Source: Trichosporon coremiiforme
Lineage: Eukaryota; Basidiomycota; Tremellomycetes; Trichosporonales; Trichosporonaceae
DNA: 64,000 nucleotides
Direction: 5' to 3'
Assembly (NCBI GenBank): GCA_039545355.1
Contig: BCJJ01000007.1
Location: 1,364,001 to 1,428,000 of the forward strand
Part shown: one piece after another, positions 1 through 11,355 of the stretch
How the letters are laid out: each line of letters opens with the position of its first letter
Numbering within the stretch: position 1 is the stretch's first letter
Made by a program: the position numbers and the translations under genes
The notes under the pieces: generated by a model
Told to the model about the DNA's origin: nothing
What the model saw: only the letters and a program-made list of their open reading frames with translations
The model's database searches: none

Positions 1-1486
1 GCGCCAGCGGTGCGCGCAACCGCCGCTCCTCCGTGAGTTGGGCAACGTGTGCACTGAACTGACTACCAGAATCCCGAAGGCGAAGGCATGGGGTGCTTCG
101 TACGCTGCGAGCCCAACAGCAGGTCCGCTGCTGGACATGTCGCAGGGTGTGCCAGGCTCGGCACCAGCGGAGCCTGTCTTGGCATCTCTCACTAAGGTAG
201 CCGGCACGCACGACGCAGCGAAGTACGGCCCAATCTTAGGCGAACCGGCCCTGCGGTCTGCGCTCGCCGAGGAGCTGCGTCACAAGTACGGTATCGAGGC
301 GCAGCAGCTCGGCGACGCCGACGTCGGGATCACGACAGGATGCAACATGGCTTTCCTCGTTCTGCTCATGTGAGTCCCAGCTTTATGGGCCTTCATGGTT
401 AGCTAACAACAGGCTTCTTTGTCCCCCGGGTGAGAGCAGCGTGCTCCTTCCCCTCCCGAGCTACTTCAACCACGCCATGTCTCTGTCCCTCCAGCAGGTC
501 GAGCCGGCCTATATCCCCTGCTCGCCAAAGGACGGGTTCACGCCGTCACTACCGGCGGCGCGAGCAATTCTCGAAACGGCCCGCGACTCGGGCTCAAAGG
601 TCAAGCCCCGCGCCATCGTCCTTGTGACGCCGAACAACCCGACCGGAGCCATTTACAGTCCTCCCCTGCTCGAGGAATGGTACGCTCTCGCTGGCGAGTT
701 CGACGTTCCCCTCGTCCTTGACGAGACCTACCGTGACTTCGCGGGTGCGCAGCCGCATGCGCAGTTCGAGCGGCCCGAGTGGCGCGAAACGCTGATCACG
801 CTTGGCAGTTTCAGCAGTGAGTAACCCCTTGTCCAAGCCCAGTGCCCACCACGTCGTCATGGGAGGGCAGCAGATGAGGCGATGTCGACAGCTGTGTACT
901 TTTCCATGATTAGCTGACTAGTGCAGAGGGGTACCGCATCCCCGGCCACCGCCTGGGCTGCATCACGGCCGCGCCTGAGCTGCTGGCGCATATCGCGACC
1001 ATCTGCGACTGCATGCAGATCTGCCCGCCGCACGCACCGCAACTGGCACTCATGGATCTCCTCCCTTCTCTCCGCGAGGATCTCGACGAGGCAGCCACCG
1101 CGCTCCGCAAGCGCCTGCAGATCTTCGAGGACGTCGTCAATTCCGTGCCGGGGTGGAAGCTGATCAGCTCTGGCGGATTCTACGCCTATGTCGAGTTCCC
1201 CGAGGAGTTCCTCCAGGCGCAGGACAAGCTCGGCGTGAAGGAGGGCGAGAAGGTGGGCAGCGAGGACGTCGGTCGCGCACTTGCGCTGGAGGCGGGCGTG
1301 CTCACGCTCCCTGGGTGCTTCTTCATGCCCGACCTCAGGGATAAGGTGTGGGACAGCATCAAAGGCGGGGACGAGATGAAGCGCGACCGCTGGATCCGCT
1401 TCGCCGTCGCCAACATCGATGACGAGAGCGTCAAGGCGCTCGGTCCCCGTCTCCGGCGGCTGAACGAGCTGCTTGGCGTGAAGTAG
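1..1486 (+). CDS. PLP-dependent aminotransferase class I/II (5' partial)
   Basis: The gene enters the window already in frame. Exons are 1-32, 70-369, 413-816 and 927-1486; the introns have GTGAG donors and CAG acceptors, and the joined frame stays open for 431 residues to TAG. It is a fold-type I PLP enzyme. The nucleotide-loop motif NNPTG lies near residue 183 of the fragment. The motif SFSKGYRIPGHRLG carries the Schiff-base lysine at about residue 246, and the intron at 817-926 splits that lysine codon. The C-terminal small domain is complete. By family it transfers an amino group between an amino acid and a 2-oxo acid, probably in the cytosol. I cannot assign the substrate; an aspartate, aromatic or kynurenine type is possible. 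Confidence 0.85.
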
Positions 1487-1590
1487 ACAAGTCACGCGAT
1501 ACTCCGCATTCTACTCTCCGTCCCTTGGGCCAGTGCACGACCACCATAGATAAGTAGATAGGCTCCAAATGCATAATGACAGACTACACC

Positions 1591-2457
1591 TTACTCGACC
1601 TTGGCCGACTGCGCGGCCTGGGCCTGCTTCTCGAGCAGCTTCCGCCTCGCCTCGAGGATCATCTTCTCCTTGCGCGCGCGCAGATCCTTCTCGCGGTTCT
1701 CACGCGTCGCCTCCCACTTGCCGCCCTCCTCGGAAGGCGCCTGGTCGAGCTTGGCACTAAGATTGTAGCGCTCGATCAGGGACTGCGGTTTCGTGGCTGG
1801 CGTGGACTGCTGGGTCTGCGAGGACGGGGCGGGGACGGGTACAGCGGCCGCTGGACGCAGCGAGTCGGGGATCACGAAGCCGGTGGGAGGCTGGGGTCAG
1901 CTTGTTACAGAGGAAATCGGCGAGCTTCGGCGCTTCATTCAGAAAGACAAGGCAACAGGCAAGAGGTGGGTGGAGCTGGATGACCAGGCAGTCCAGATGG
2001 CGCTCCAAGATGCAGCGAAGCACGCGTGACACTTACAGCCGGTAATGTCCCGCGCTCAAGGATGATCTCGCTCGTCGACTGGGCGCTCCGCGTCCGGGTC
2101 AGAGAATACACAACGTTGTCAATTGGAACATCGGGGAAGGCGCTCGTCACGGCCTCGACCATGTCGCGCCTGACGCCGTGGAACGGGTCGGCCGGCGTTT
2201 CTGCATGTTAGCTGGCCCTTGAGACATATGTAGCTCCGCTGGAGACAGCATCGGACTGCACCGAGCGACCGCGACCTGCAGGTGCCTCACAGCGATCGAG
2301 ACCGCCAGATGGGGGATGACGGCTGCTGCCGAGGGATCTCGATCGCCCACGCATGCGATGCCGCTTGCCACCACTCACTGCTACCGGTCAGCCATCGGTA
2401 GGCAAAGTAGATGACGGCGACTAGAATGATTGTCGGGAGGACGTCCTCGATGGCCAT
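1591..2457 (-). CDS. CUE1: CUE1-like ER membrane protein with CUE domain
   Basis: Exons on the complement are 2379-2457, 2037-2200 and 1591-1890, giving 180 residues. Residues 7-21 form one hydrophobic helix right after the start (VLPTIILVAVIYFAYRW). Residues about 31-80 form a CUE domain (DPFHGV, then MVEAVTSAFP and a helix ending in ILERG). The charged C-terminal part (KEKMILEARRKLLEK) resembles the E2-binding region of Cue1. Yeast Cue1 (203 aa) anchors the E2 Ubc7 at the ER membrane and activates it in ER-associated degradation; size and layout fit that role. The introns are 178 nt and 146 nt, long for this window. A single-helix CUE protein of another class is the alternative. Confidence 0.72.
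2201..2378 (-). repeat. Intron hairpin: 10-bp inverted repeat in CUE1-like intron 1
   Basis: The segment gcgatcgaga at 2292-2301 is the exact reverse complement of tctcgatcgc at 2337-2346, with a 35-nt loop. It lies inside the 178-nt first intron, and the arm nearer the donor is 32 nt from it. It would shorten the effective intron length. Confidence 0.5.
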
Positions 2458-2753
2458 GGTGCTAAGTGTGGTGGGGAAAGTGTTGCCGAGTTCGAGTTCG
2501 GCATGTGGTCGGACGACACTGCGTGCTTAAGCGGGCAACCGGTTGTCGGTGGACCTACGGTGGCAATTGGGTCGCTTCCTGGCGCCGCTCGGTCACACCG
2601 CTCTACGCCCTTACAACACCGATCGATATCGATGCATGCTTCTATCATGCGCTGTGATGCTTTTTAACAATGTTGCTATGTGCTATGTTACAATATGCTT
2701 GTGGTGTACTGTGCGTCTTGCCCCTCCACCGTTGCTATCGAATCACACCCTCC

Positions 2754-4730
2754 TCATCCGTTCCCGAGGGCGAGCTCAACGATTACGTAACCGTTTGCGG
2801 GGATGACGATGGCGCACAGCAACCAGCCTATCACCGTCATCCACAGAGGACTGACAAAGTACTTGACACGGCGATGAACGGCCGGTTCAACAGCAGGGGA
2901 GGATCGCACCGATTCCGCTGGCGTCGAAGGTCTGCACTCGCTGCCTTCAAGGGCAGTCGAGCGCCCCAGCGAACCAGACCGGCGAGCGGGCGTGGAGCTC
3001 GAGGGCGATGGCGGTCGCGAAGACGGAAGGTCCAGTACAGGTCCTTCAACACGCATGACGCTCTTCCTTGAGCAAAGATACACGAGTGGCACGGTAACCG
3101 TTGGGAGAACGATGCAGAGCGCAACTTGGCTCGCGACGAGCATCGTGTTCAGACCCTTCATGCCGACCGCGCTCGCGACGATAGCAGCGGGGATAACACC
3201 AATGAGGCGAGTGATGACGCGGCGCAGCATGGGGTTGATGTTCCACTGGAGGAAGCCCTCAGACACGACCTGGCCCGCGAGCGTGGCCGTGATGGACGCA
3301 CTCTGGCCCGCACACAGGAGGGCGAGGGCAAAGATGATCGCACCGCCGTTGCCGACATAATCCCGGATCAGGTTATGTGCTCCGACGAGGTCTGCGTCGT
3401 CGGCAGAAACGCCGGACGTGCCGTAATAGAAGATTGCGCCGGCTAGCGTCAGAATGGCAGAGTTGATCGTCAGAGCGAAGCCGAGCAGGGAGTAGATCGT
3501 ATCCACCGTCGCGTGGTTCACATGGAGCGTCACCCAGCGGATGCGGTCGAAGGTTCGCACGTCGGCTTCGTACTGCTTCAGCGCGAGCTGGTACTCGGCC
3601 TCGTCGTCATCCTTGTCGTCGTCCTTTTTAGGCACTTCGGTCACAGGAGTGATAGGCGTAGAAGGCTCGGCCACCGATTCGCGGACTGGCTCGGCCGCGA
3701 GGGTCCTCTCCATGTTGTCCAGCTCCACATTGTCCGTAGAGTCGTTGCCCGGTCTCCGCCGTCGCATCTTCAGAGTCGAGAGGATGCTGGGGAGACGCTG
3801 ATTTATTGGCTTCCGAGTGCGAATGGGGAGTTCAGGGCGCATGTTCAGGCGATCAACCGAGGCGAGATGCGATCCGAGGAAGAGGGCGTGGGGCATCACG
3901 GTTGCTGGAATGTCAGCGGAGCTTAGACTGGAGCTTACCTCCAATGATACCAATGCCGACGTAGAGGGCACCCGGCTTAACTAGCGTCGAGCTGGGAACA
4001 AGGCCGAGGAAGACCTCTCTCCAGTCTGGCTTGACAAGGTTCAGCAGGATCATGAATGACACAAACACGGCGAGCACCATGGCGACGAGGATGATCTCGA
4101 AGAACATCATGCCCTGCCTGCCCTTGTTCGAGCGGAAGAAGACAAGGATCACCATGACATCGGCCGCAGTGATAAGCACACCTGCATACAGCGGGAGCTT
4201 GGGGAACAGCAAGTTTAGCGCGATTGCGCAGCCTAGCAACTCCGCCAGGTCCGTTGCGATGATGGCAATCTCGGCGAGCGCCCACAGTGTCCAGAGGCCA
4301 GCACGGAAGAACTTGCGGTACTTTGGGTACTCGGCCTCCCAGTGCAGGAAGAGCTTGCGGGTTTCCGTCGGTAGCGAGTTTGACGTTACGGCGCCCAAAC
4401 GCACGGACAGTGTCTGCAGCACTACGGCTGCCAGGCCAGCCATCAAGACAATAAACAGTAACTCTGGTTCACGTCAGCTACAGCTATGCCGCCGTACTCA
4501 CTGTATCCATAGTTGGCGCCCGCTTCCAGATCAGTGGCCCAATTTCCCGGATCGATGTACGCAATGGAGCTGACTGGGAAGAACATCAGCGCCGAGCAGG
4601 CGATGTCGGTGCGCAGACATACCTATTCCAGGCCCGATGAAGTTTGCATGCCTGCTGTTAGCCGGTGATCCGCGATCGCGCTCAACACTCACCTAATCAG
4701 CACCTCCTTCACCTTTCGGAAGGTGACCAT
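2754..4730 (-). CDS. Nramp (SMF-type) divalent metal transporter
   Basis: Five exons on the complement (4693-4730, 4623-4651, 4502-4573, 3939-4463, 2754-3904) give 604 residues, all joins in phase. The Nramp signature is clear: DPGN at residues 30-33 in TM1 (AYIDPGNWATDLEAG) and ATVMPH at 222-227 in TM6, the two halves of the metal site. GQSASITATLAGQ marks a later helix. A long hydrophilic, acidic loop (KKDDDKDDDEAEY) separates TM6 from TM7, as in other fungal members. By family it is a proton-coupled Mn/Fe importer of the plasma membrane, endosome or vacuole. The acceptor of exon 3 is the first of two nearby AGs, chosen because only it keeps the frame. The three 5' exons are tiny (38, 29 and 72 nt). 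Confidence 0.9.
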
Positions 4731-5239
4731 GGCGGCGAGACTGTCGGCAGAATCGATCTATCGGTGGATAAGGATAGACAAGTGAAGTTGATCGCGTGCC
4801 GTGTGCGGCGGCACGGAGTGTAACCGATCTCAGCCACCCTACAACCGATGAGGTCCGATGCATTTAAGACATTTATAGCATTGGGCGCTTGGCGTTACGC
4901 AGTCTATTTACCCTGACCTTGATAAGATTCGAACAATCCTGCTCCGATATTCGAAATCGAGATTTGCTGCGCTCCCACTTCAGACGTGAGGGGCGTGCAT
5001 GCTCACGGGACGCCATACAACCGAAAGGCGCGACGAGCTGCATGATAGGTTGGATACATTATAACATTAAAGCCTTACAGAAACTGATATAGCCATCTCC
5101 GCCTGTCATGAACAGGGTAAATGGTGCTTGGTATCGACATGATTTGATGGTGGCACAGGTCATGATTCGTTAAGTGAGAAATGCGGTGTCGTGAGGGCTA
5201 TGCTGGGAACATGTCGTTGAAACGGGTTCGCTGCTGCAT
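4731..5239. other. Intergenic region
   Basis: 509 bp upstream of the Nramp gene and downstream of the next minus-strand gene. It is locally AT-richer and would hold the Nramp promoter. I see no gene or repeat in it. Confidence 0.6.
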
Positions 5240-7623
5240 TCAAAAGAAGAAGTCCTCGTCGTCGTCATAGTAGCTGGGGCTCTTACCGCGGCCTCTGCGG
5301 ATCCCGCTTCCCCAGTTCTCAACGATGCTGCGGGCGTCCCACTCGTCACCCTCAAGGACGATCTCGACAGGAGGTCGTCCCTCTTCCCATGCGTTCGGAG
5401 AGTGAAGTGCGAGTTTAGGGACCTCGAAGGCAGGGCGCTGTGTGTGCTTGTTACGCAGGGGCGGGGTTGTGGGGAGTCGACCCTTGCCCTTGCGGTACAT
5501 CGGAGGAATCTGGGGAACAGGAGGTGCGGCAACGGGCCGCAGAAGCTGTGCTCTCAGCGTCTTGACAGAACGCTGCTTTCGCATCCTCCCTGCCGGCGTC
5601 GGTGAACTTTGGTGGCCATTGAAGCCGCTCGGACCGGGTGGAGTGGAAGGCTTGTAGAAGAAGCTCTTCGAGTAATCGATTTCCACGTCGCCCGCGTTGG
5701 CAAAGGGGTCTCCGATCTCAGCCATGGTGTCGATGGAGTCGCGTTGACGGCCGAACCCGTGGCCCTTGTTGTCATTCCAGCCTGCGAATTGCTCTCCTTG
5801 CATGGCCCAATCCAGCCTCGGCGTGAGAATTGGTGTCTTGTTGGAGATGACCGAATCCTCAGGTGTGGGGAGCGGAGGTGGCGCTGCTGCTTGTTGAGCC
5901 CAGAATGTCGAGCGGAGAGCCTTGAGAGATTTCCTCGCACGGAGCGCGAGAGAAGAGAAGCCTGAAGGCTCGGGTGCAGGAACTGGCGTCGGTAGCGGCG
6001 GCAGGTCCTCGGCCATGTCGGACTGCGAGTCACAGATCACGGGCGCCAGCACCTGGAGTGTAGGGGGAGCAATCACAGCAGGGCTGATGCGGAGGAAGGG
6101 CTGCGGCTTGCTGCGTAACATCGGAGCGGACTGGGCGGCCCTGAGCTTTGCTTTCGTTGCAGTCGGAGGAGCCGGCGGGGCACTGTCGGGCAGTGAGTCC
6201 GTCAAAAGGTCACCCATGGCTTCAGCAATTGCTGTTGTAGGGCAAGCAGTCGCGGGGTAGGGAATCGTCGCCGTACGAGGTTTGCTGATCGGAGGCTTGC
6301 TGACCGCCACAGTCCGTCTCACCGGAGCGATCGACCGAGCGGGGGGAGGAGACAACACGTCACTCTCGTCCGAATCCTCATCGTATTCAACAGTCGAGGC
6401 TAAGATGCGCTGTCCGATAACAGCTGCTTCTTGCTCGGCTAACGCGATTTCGTGAGGATCGGCGTCCTCATCCCCGAGATCGGCGGGTGGAGTAGCGGCC
6501 AGTGCTTCTGAGACATCGGATGGTCCAAGCCCAAGGCCGGCAAGGACATCGGCAGCGTCTCTAAGGGGTGGTGATGCCGACAAGCGACGGTGTTCGATCT
6601 GGGTACCGAGACTGCTGGCGGCTGAATCTGATCCAGAGCTGTCGGTGTAGCCCAGAGTGTACATGTCATCGTCACTTCCCCCATGAATTTCATAGTCCAT
6701 GGGTAAAGGACATCCGAAGCCTTCATCATCCTCAAAAACGGGCTGCCCAGTCGTCAACCTGGGAGGCGATGTGAAGACACTGTCGATCGCTGGCGGTGCC
6801 GATGCATTGAACGCAGCAGAAGACGGTCGAGGCGGAGTGGTTAGGGTGTTGTCGGACTGCGTAAGGCGAGTGATAGGCGGAATGTCCTCTTGGTCTGGAC
6901 CTGAGGCCGATTGGCGACGAGTCAACTCCCAGTTCGATTTGGCTTTCCGAACTCCGTTGCCGCCCTTCGCAAGACCTAATCCAATGTTAATCCTTTCCAG
7001 TGATCCCTCGTTGGAGGGCGGACTCATCGCCGATATCGACTTGCCCACCGTTTCCGCGGCACGATTGATTAACATGGAACCCCACCACGACTCGTCGTGT
7101 TCCGAGACATGGGGTGGCTTCATGTCCTTGAGATTTGCGCCCGCATCTTGCAGAACGACGCTTCGCAGTACGCTGGACGAGGATCGGAACGGGACATTTT
7201 GTCGAGTCGTATGACGAATCTCCATGTTGTGCTTCTGCCCAACGCTGGCGTACAGATCGGCCAGTTCGGCGGCCTGCTCGTTACTGAATTGCTGCTTGTA
7301 CCGAATAGCGAGTTTCTCGGCCTCCGGGGTGAAGACCCGAGTCTCCTTGTAGCCTGCTTGCCGAAGAAGATGCTCTAACGAGAAAAGCTCAGGGACCTGC
7401 TCCTGCTGTTGGGTCAGAAGTGGTGCCAGGTGCGGAGGAGGGGGCACCTCATCATCAACGGAGGACGAGACCGGAGTGGACGCTGTACTCGGCGGCATGT
7501 GTTTCGGAGGTCGAGACGGGCCAGCACGATTATGTGACAGTGATGTCGGGTACCGTTTCTTGGGCGGAGCTGTCATGGTCGCCTGGGAGGGTCAGCATGG
7601 TGAAGGTCGGGTGATCTCACCAT
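5240..7623 (-). CDS. Conserved-looking 781-residue protein of unknown function
   Basis: One large exon (5240-7582) follows a 38-nt intron (7583-7620: GTGAGA donor, CTGAC branch, CCCAG acceptor). The only in-frame upstream ATG is 7621-7623, directly against the donor, so I take ATG|intron as the start; starting at the ATG at 7576 is the alternative. Residues about 55-210 look globular: a helical stretch LEHLLRQAGYKETRVF, FSNEQAAELADLYASVG, then SWWGSMLINRAAETVG. The middle, about 210-690, is Pro/Ser/acidic low complexity. The end is again ordered-looking (EGDEWDARSIVENWG) and closes with DDDEDFFF. I do not recognise the family and assign no function. Confidence 0.7.
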
Positions 7624-8954
7624 CTTGACGAAGTCGTCCGCCGTATCGAACACACGGAATGCCGAGGATGCAGGTGACACCGGAGTTGGTTGAGAGAGAG
7701 GAAGAGATGTTTGCGGTTTTCTGTTTGGACGTAGAGCCAACGCGTTCACGTAGGTTTAGCGGTGGCGTCGTTGGTGTCACGGCCGAATTGTCGTAAACAC
7801 GCGAGGAACAGCGAGGAAGGCCAGCGACGGGCGATTATGCGAGGAAGCTGGGGGAGGCGATGGGTGTCGATTGATGTCGATGAATGATGCCGTGCAGGAT
7901 GTGGGATGCAGTAGTGGATGAGTGATGGTGTCGAAAGAAAGAGTACAGCAAAGTTGGGATGGTCGGCTAGCTGCAGGTGTGCTGGATGCAGGTGATGGAG
8001 GCTGATGGGCTTGCACTAAGGTTGCAAACATCACGGCGGCACTAAGCAGAGACAGCCACAGCCAGGGGTTGGTCACTTTCATCGGCCCTGCGCCTGCAAG
8101 TAAGCCCTGCCTAAGCGCAGTTGATCCCGCAGTTCCTTCCCGTCCAGCACCACACCCACCGCTACTCCAACTGGTCGCCAAAAATCAGTCACGCCTCAGC
8201 CTCCTAAATGACCTGAACCGTTCCCTGCCCTCAGCAATGTTCAACCTTCCCACCTGCCCACACCCAACTCATCGGGAGAGCACGTTGCAACTCCGCACAG
8301 CACCAGTCTGCATGATGATTGCGACCGCCGGGACACGCAGATAAACTTGCTTCAGCCCACATTGGTTGACGCTGTTATTGTGGACACGAGCGATACTCAG
8401 GACACGGACTCCCTGCCGTCCGTACTCATCAGCAGGGTCGAATGAAGCGCCATGCAGCACGTCGCCGCCGCTTCCTGTCCTTACGGCGGAGAATATCTAG
8501 CACTGCGCTCATGGCGTACTAGTGTGTTGACAGAGGGACGTCCACTCGGTTCAGCGAACCTTGCGACTTCAAGAGCTAAGAAGTCCGCTGCCGGGTGGAA
8601 CTGCCGTCCGGAATCTTGCCCGCGTGCATGGACACTGGTTAACCCTTATATGCTCATCCCGCACGGGCTTGGTCGCAATGTTTGCGCATGCATGTGTGCT
8701 TTGGGTGACTGACGAACACCCCGTAACTCCGCTGGGCGGCAGGGGCGGAGATGGCGCCTCCCTCCGACTCCATCGGGAGAACCGTTTACGTAATGGAGGC
8801 GAAACATGAGATCATCGCCGAGCCCTTGATTTGGAGTTCGAGGGGAGTACAACATCACGTCGCTCCATCCTCCACGCTTTTAACCCCTGCACAGCGATGT
8901 CAACGCGACTGGACTAGCGACCTCCTGGTGATTCACAGCAATTGTTTCGCAGCG
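7624..8954. other. Divergent intergenic region (unknown gene / MMM1)
   Basis: About 1.3 kb between two divergently transcribed genes. An open stretch on the complement at 7624-7756 continues the 781-residue frame upstream but has no ATG and ends at a TAA. I take it as 5' UTR. Nothing else is supported. Confidence 0.5.
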
Positions 8955-10422
8955 ATGGGCCCCGAATCGACACCTTCAGCCTGGACATTCACACAAGGTT
9001 TGCTGGTGGGACAGGGCATCTTCCTTCTGCTCTGTCTACTGTTTATCCGTTATGTTGTCTTCAGCTCGCCAAGCATCGAGGACAATGAGGCGCGGCTGAG
9101 GAGGAGGAAGGAGCGTGCAGAGGTGAGTTAATTTTAGAACCTTTTGCTAAACCCCAGAAAGCGTTTCTGTCTACGACCGCTGTGCCTCCACCTCCTACTA
9201 CGGAGCTCCTGGATAAAACGGGTTACGACATGTCATCGCATGCAGCCGAATCGGCCGACTGGATCAACGTTCTCGGAGCACAGGTAAGTTGACCAATCCT
9301 GTGGTAACCCTCCGATCTCCGAGTTTGCGGCTCTAATGCCAGGTACTGCAGGGCTACCGCAATGACCTCCTCTCCTCCGGCGGCGAGGAAGGCGCTCGCA
9401 AGCAGTTCGAACGTTGGCTCAACCCTCCTGGCCGAGAATTATCATGGCTGGACCCCATCGAGGTTACGTCAGTCAACTTAGGCAAAGCCTTTCCCCTGTT
9501 GTCCAACTCGAGGATCCGACCAGCCGACGGAGAAGGTCGTGTGCGGGCCGAGGTGGATCTTGATTATGCCGACACGGTGTCCCTGGCGATCTCAACTGCT
9601 GTGCTGATAAACTTTCCACGTCCCCGCTTTGCCGTGCTGCCTGTTGCGATCGGGGTTGAGTTGGTTTCATTTGGGGGAACTGTAAGTAGAACGCGTCGGC
9701 GTCGCTAACCTTTCTAGTTGAGTGTGCAGATCCACGATCCAAAGGGCGAGCAGCAGCACATGCACGTGTGCCTCCTCCCCGACTTTTCACTCAACCTGAA
9801 AACCTCGAGTTTGTTGGGCTCGCGAGCCAAGCTCCAGGATATCCCCAAGATCGAACAATTGCTGGTGGAGAGGCTGCGTGCCGTTATCCAAGATCGCATC
9901 GTGTACCCACGCCATCTCACATTTGCGCTCCCACGCCTTCTGTCACGAACAGCTCCCGAAGCAACCTCGATCGTTCCCAGTACTACGGACCTGCGTAGTG
10001 TTGCGGTGCACGCAATGTCTCAAGGCATCTCCAAGCTTGGCCAAGACTTGGCAGGCCGAGTAGCAGCACTGGCTCCAGCGGATAGCGCTAGCGTAGTCGG
10101 TGGAGCAGATGCTCCGACTGTGGACTCTGCGGCGGACGCGGAATCGGAGCCTGTGCCCCAATCGATTCCAGCGCCGCGCAGGCTTCCCCCATCATACTCT
10201 GGGAACGATGCGGTGCTTCAGCGCACAGGAATCGTGTCCGCAGTGTCCTCGAACCCAGCGTCCACGCGTGCCAGTCCATTGGCGTCCGTGGGTGCGACCT
10301 CTGCGGTAAGAGCGCCGCTGAGCTCCAATATCGCGAACGGGGACCTGCGACATCGGCAGACAGACAGGGAGAGCCTGGACAGTGCAAGCCGCAGGCTTGG
10401 CGCCTTGAACAGCAGAGCTTAA
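8955..10422 (+). CDS. MMM1: Maintenance of mitochondrial morphology protein 1 (ERMES subunit)
   Basis: Exons 8955-9122, 9158-9283, 9343-9681 and 9718-10422 give 445 residues with every join in phase 0. The short N-terminus (ESTPSAWTFTQGLLVGQG) leads into a single transmembrane helix at about 13-36, exactly the MMM1 arrangement of an ER-lumenal tail plus anchor. The SMP lipid-transfer domain runs from about 87 to 300 (ESADWINVLGAQ, FERWLNPPGRELSWLDPIEV, SLLGSRAKLQDIPKIEQLL). MMM1 is the ER-anchored subunit of the ER-mitochondria encounter structure and moves phospholipids with Mdm12 and Mdm34. The last ~130 residues are Ser/Ala-rich and probably disordered. The start is the first ATG with the conserved N-terminus. 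Confidence 0.95.
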
Positions 10423-11355
10423 TTGCCTCATGTGAGAAGAGAGCGATGCAATGTGTACGCCGAGAATCTTGTGACTGCTGCGGTATCGCCCGTTCAAGAC
10501 TGGTACGGTTTAGAGTTTGGCACGAATTCGGCACTGAAGAAGGCTACGAACGTGCCAAGCCCGGACAGCGACATTCCAGTGCAAGGACGAGGCGCAATGA
10601 CAACATGGTCGTTTTCTCGGCGTAATAATGATCCGCCCTAAGTGAAGACTAAGTGACTACCCTGAAAAGGCTGCAGTGGGATTGAGTTCGGCCCTTAGAG
10701 CACATGTCTCATCTTTTCGCTATCGGCACCACGGCACGCGCGGCACGAGGCTCGCCCGCAGTTGGCACATGTCACCGAACACAGCATGCAGGCGCAAGCC
10801 TGTACCCTCACGGTCTCGGCGCGCGGCGACGCGCCACCGCAGGCATCGCGGTCTCATCGCGGTCCCGGTCCTAGCCAGCTGCTAGCACGTCAGGATATCA
10901 GGATCAAGCGATCAAGCTGCTCATCTTCGCTCTGTTCGCCGACACCCTGCAGAACGGCAGATATCCCGTCTGTATCACCTTGCGCCAAGTTGTGCAACGC
11001 CAGCCGCAGACGCCGCAGCTCCCCATTTCTGGTTATTCTCGGCTTACGAAGCAGACGCACGCATGGTGCTTGTGCACGTTTGGAGGGATTCATGGGAACA
11101 TGCCGTGTGGTTCAGTTTGCGCGCCCTCATCGGCACTGGGCCGGCTCGATCACCGCTATCAGCGCCAATGAGCCACGGAAGCGATTCCGTCCCAAGCCTC
11201 GCCGCTATACCGCTATCACCCCGGAGCTAGTCTCCTTGGTCGTCGGGACCAAGGCCACCAAGATCGCCGTACAGTCTCAGATACGAGACAGCTATAAGAG
11301 TGCGCGGTTGTCGACTGTTCTGGCTTCTGCAGTGCCCCTCACCCTTCCCCTTGCT
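10423..11355. other. Intergenic region before the MFS gene
   Basis: 933 bp. An open frame continues upstream of the MFS start through 10762-11355, but its composition is random and MFS-unlike, so I treat it as noncoding promoter and leader. Confidence 0.55.
11293..11298 (+). promoter_or_regulatory. TATA-like box of the MFS transporter gene
   Basis: tataag (in gctataagag) lies 58 nt before the chosen ATG at 11356, a spacing shared with other TATA-like boxes in this window. Confidence 0.45.

Noticed and set aside
10762..11355. Upstream extension of the MFS frame by about 198 codons
   Set aside because: Random-like composition (Arg/Ser/Cys-rich), a TATA-like box lies inside it, and the MFS N-terminus is already complete from 11356.
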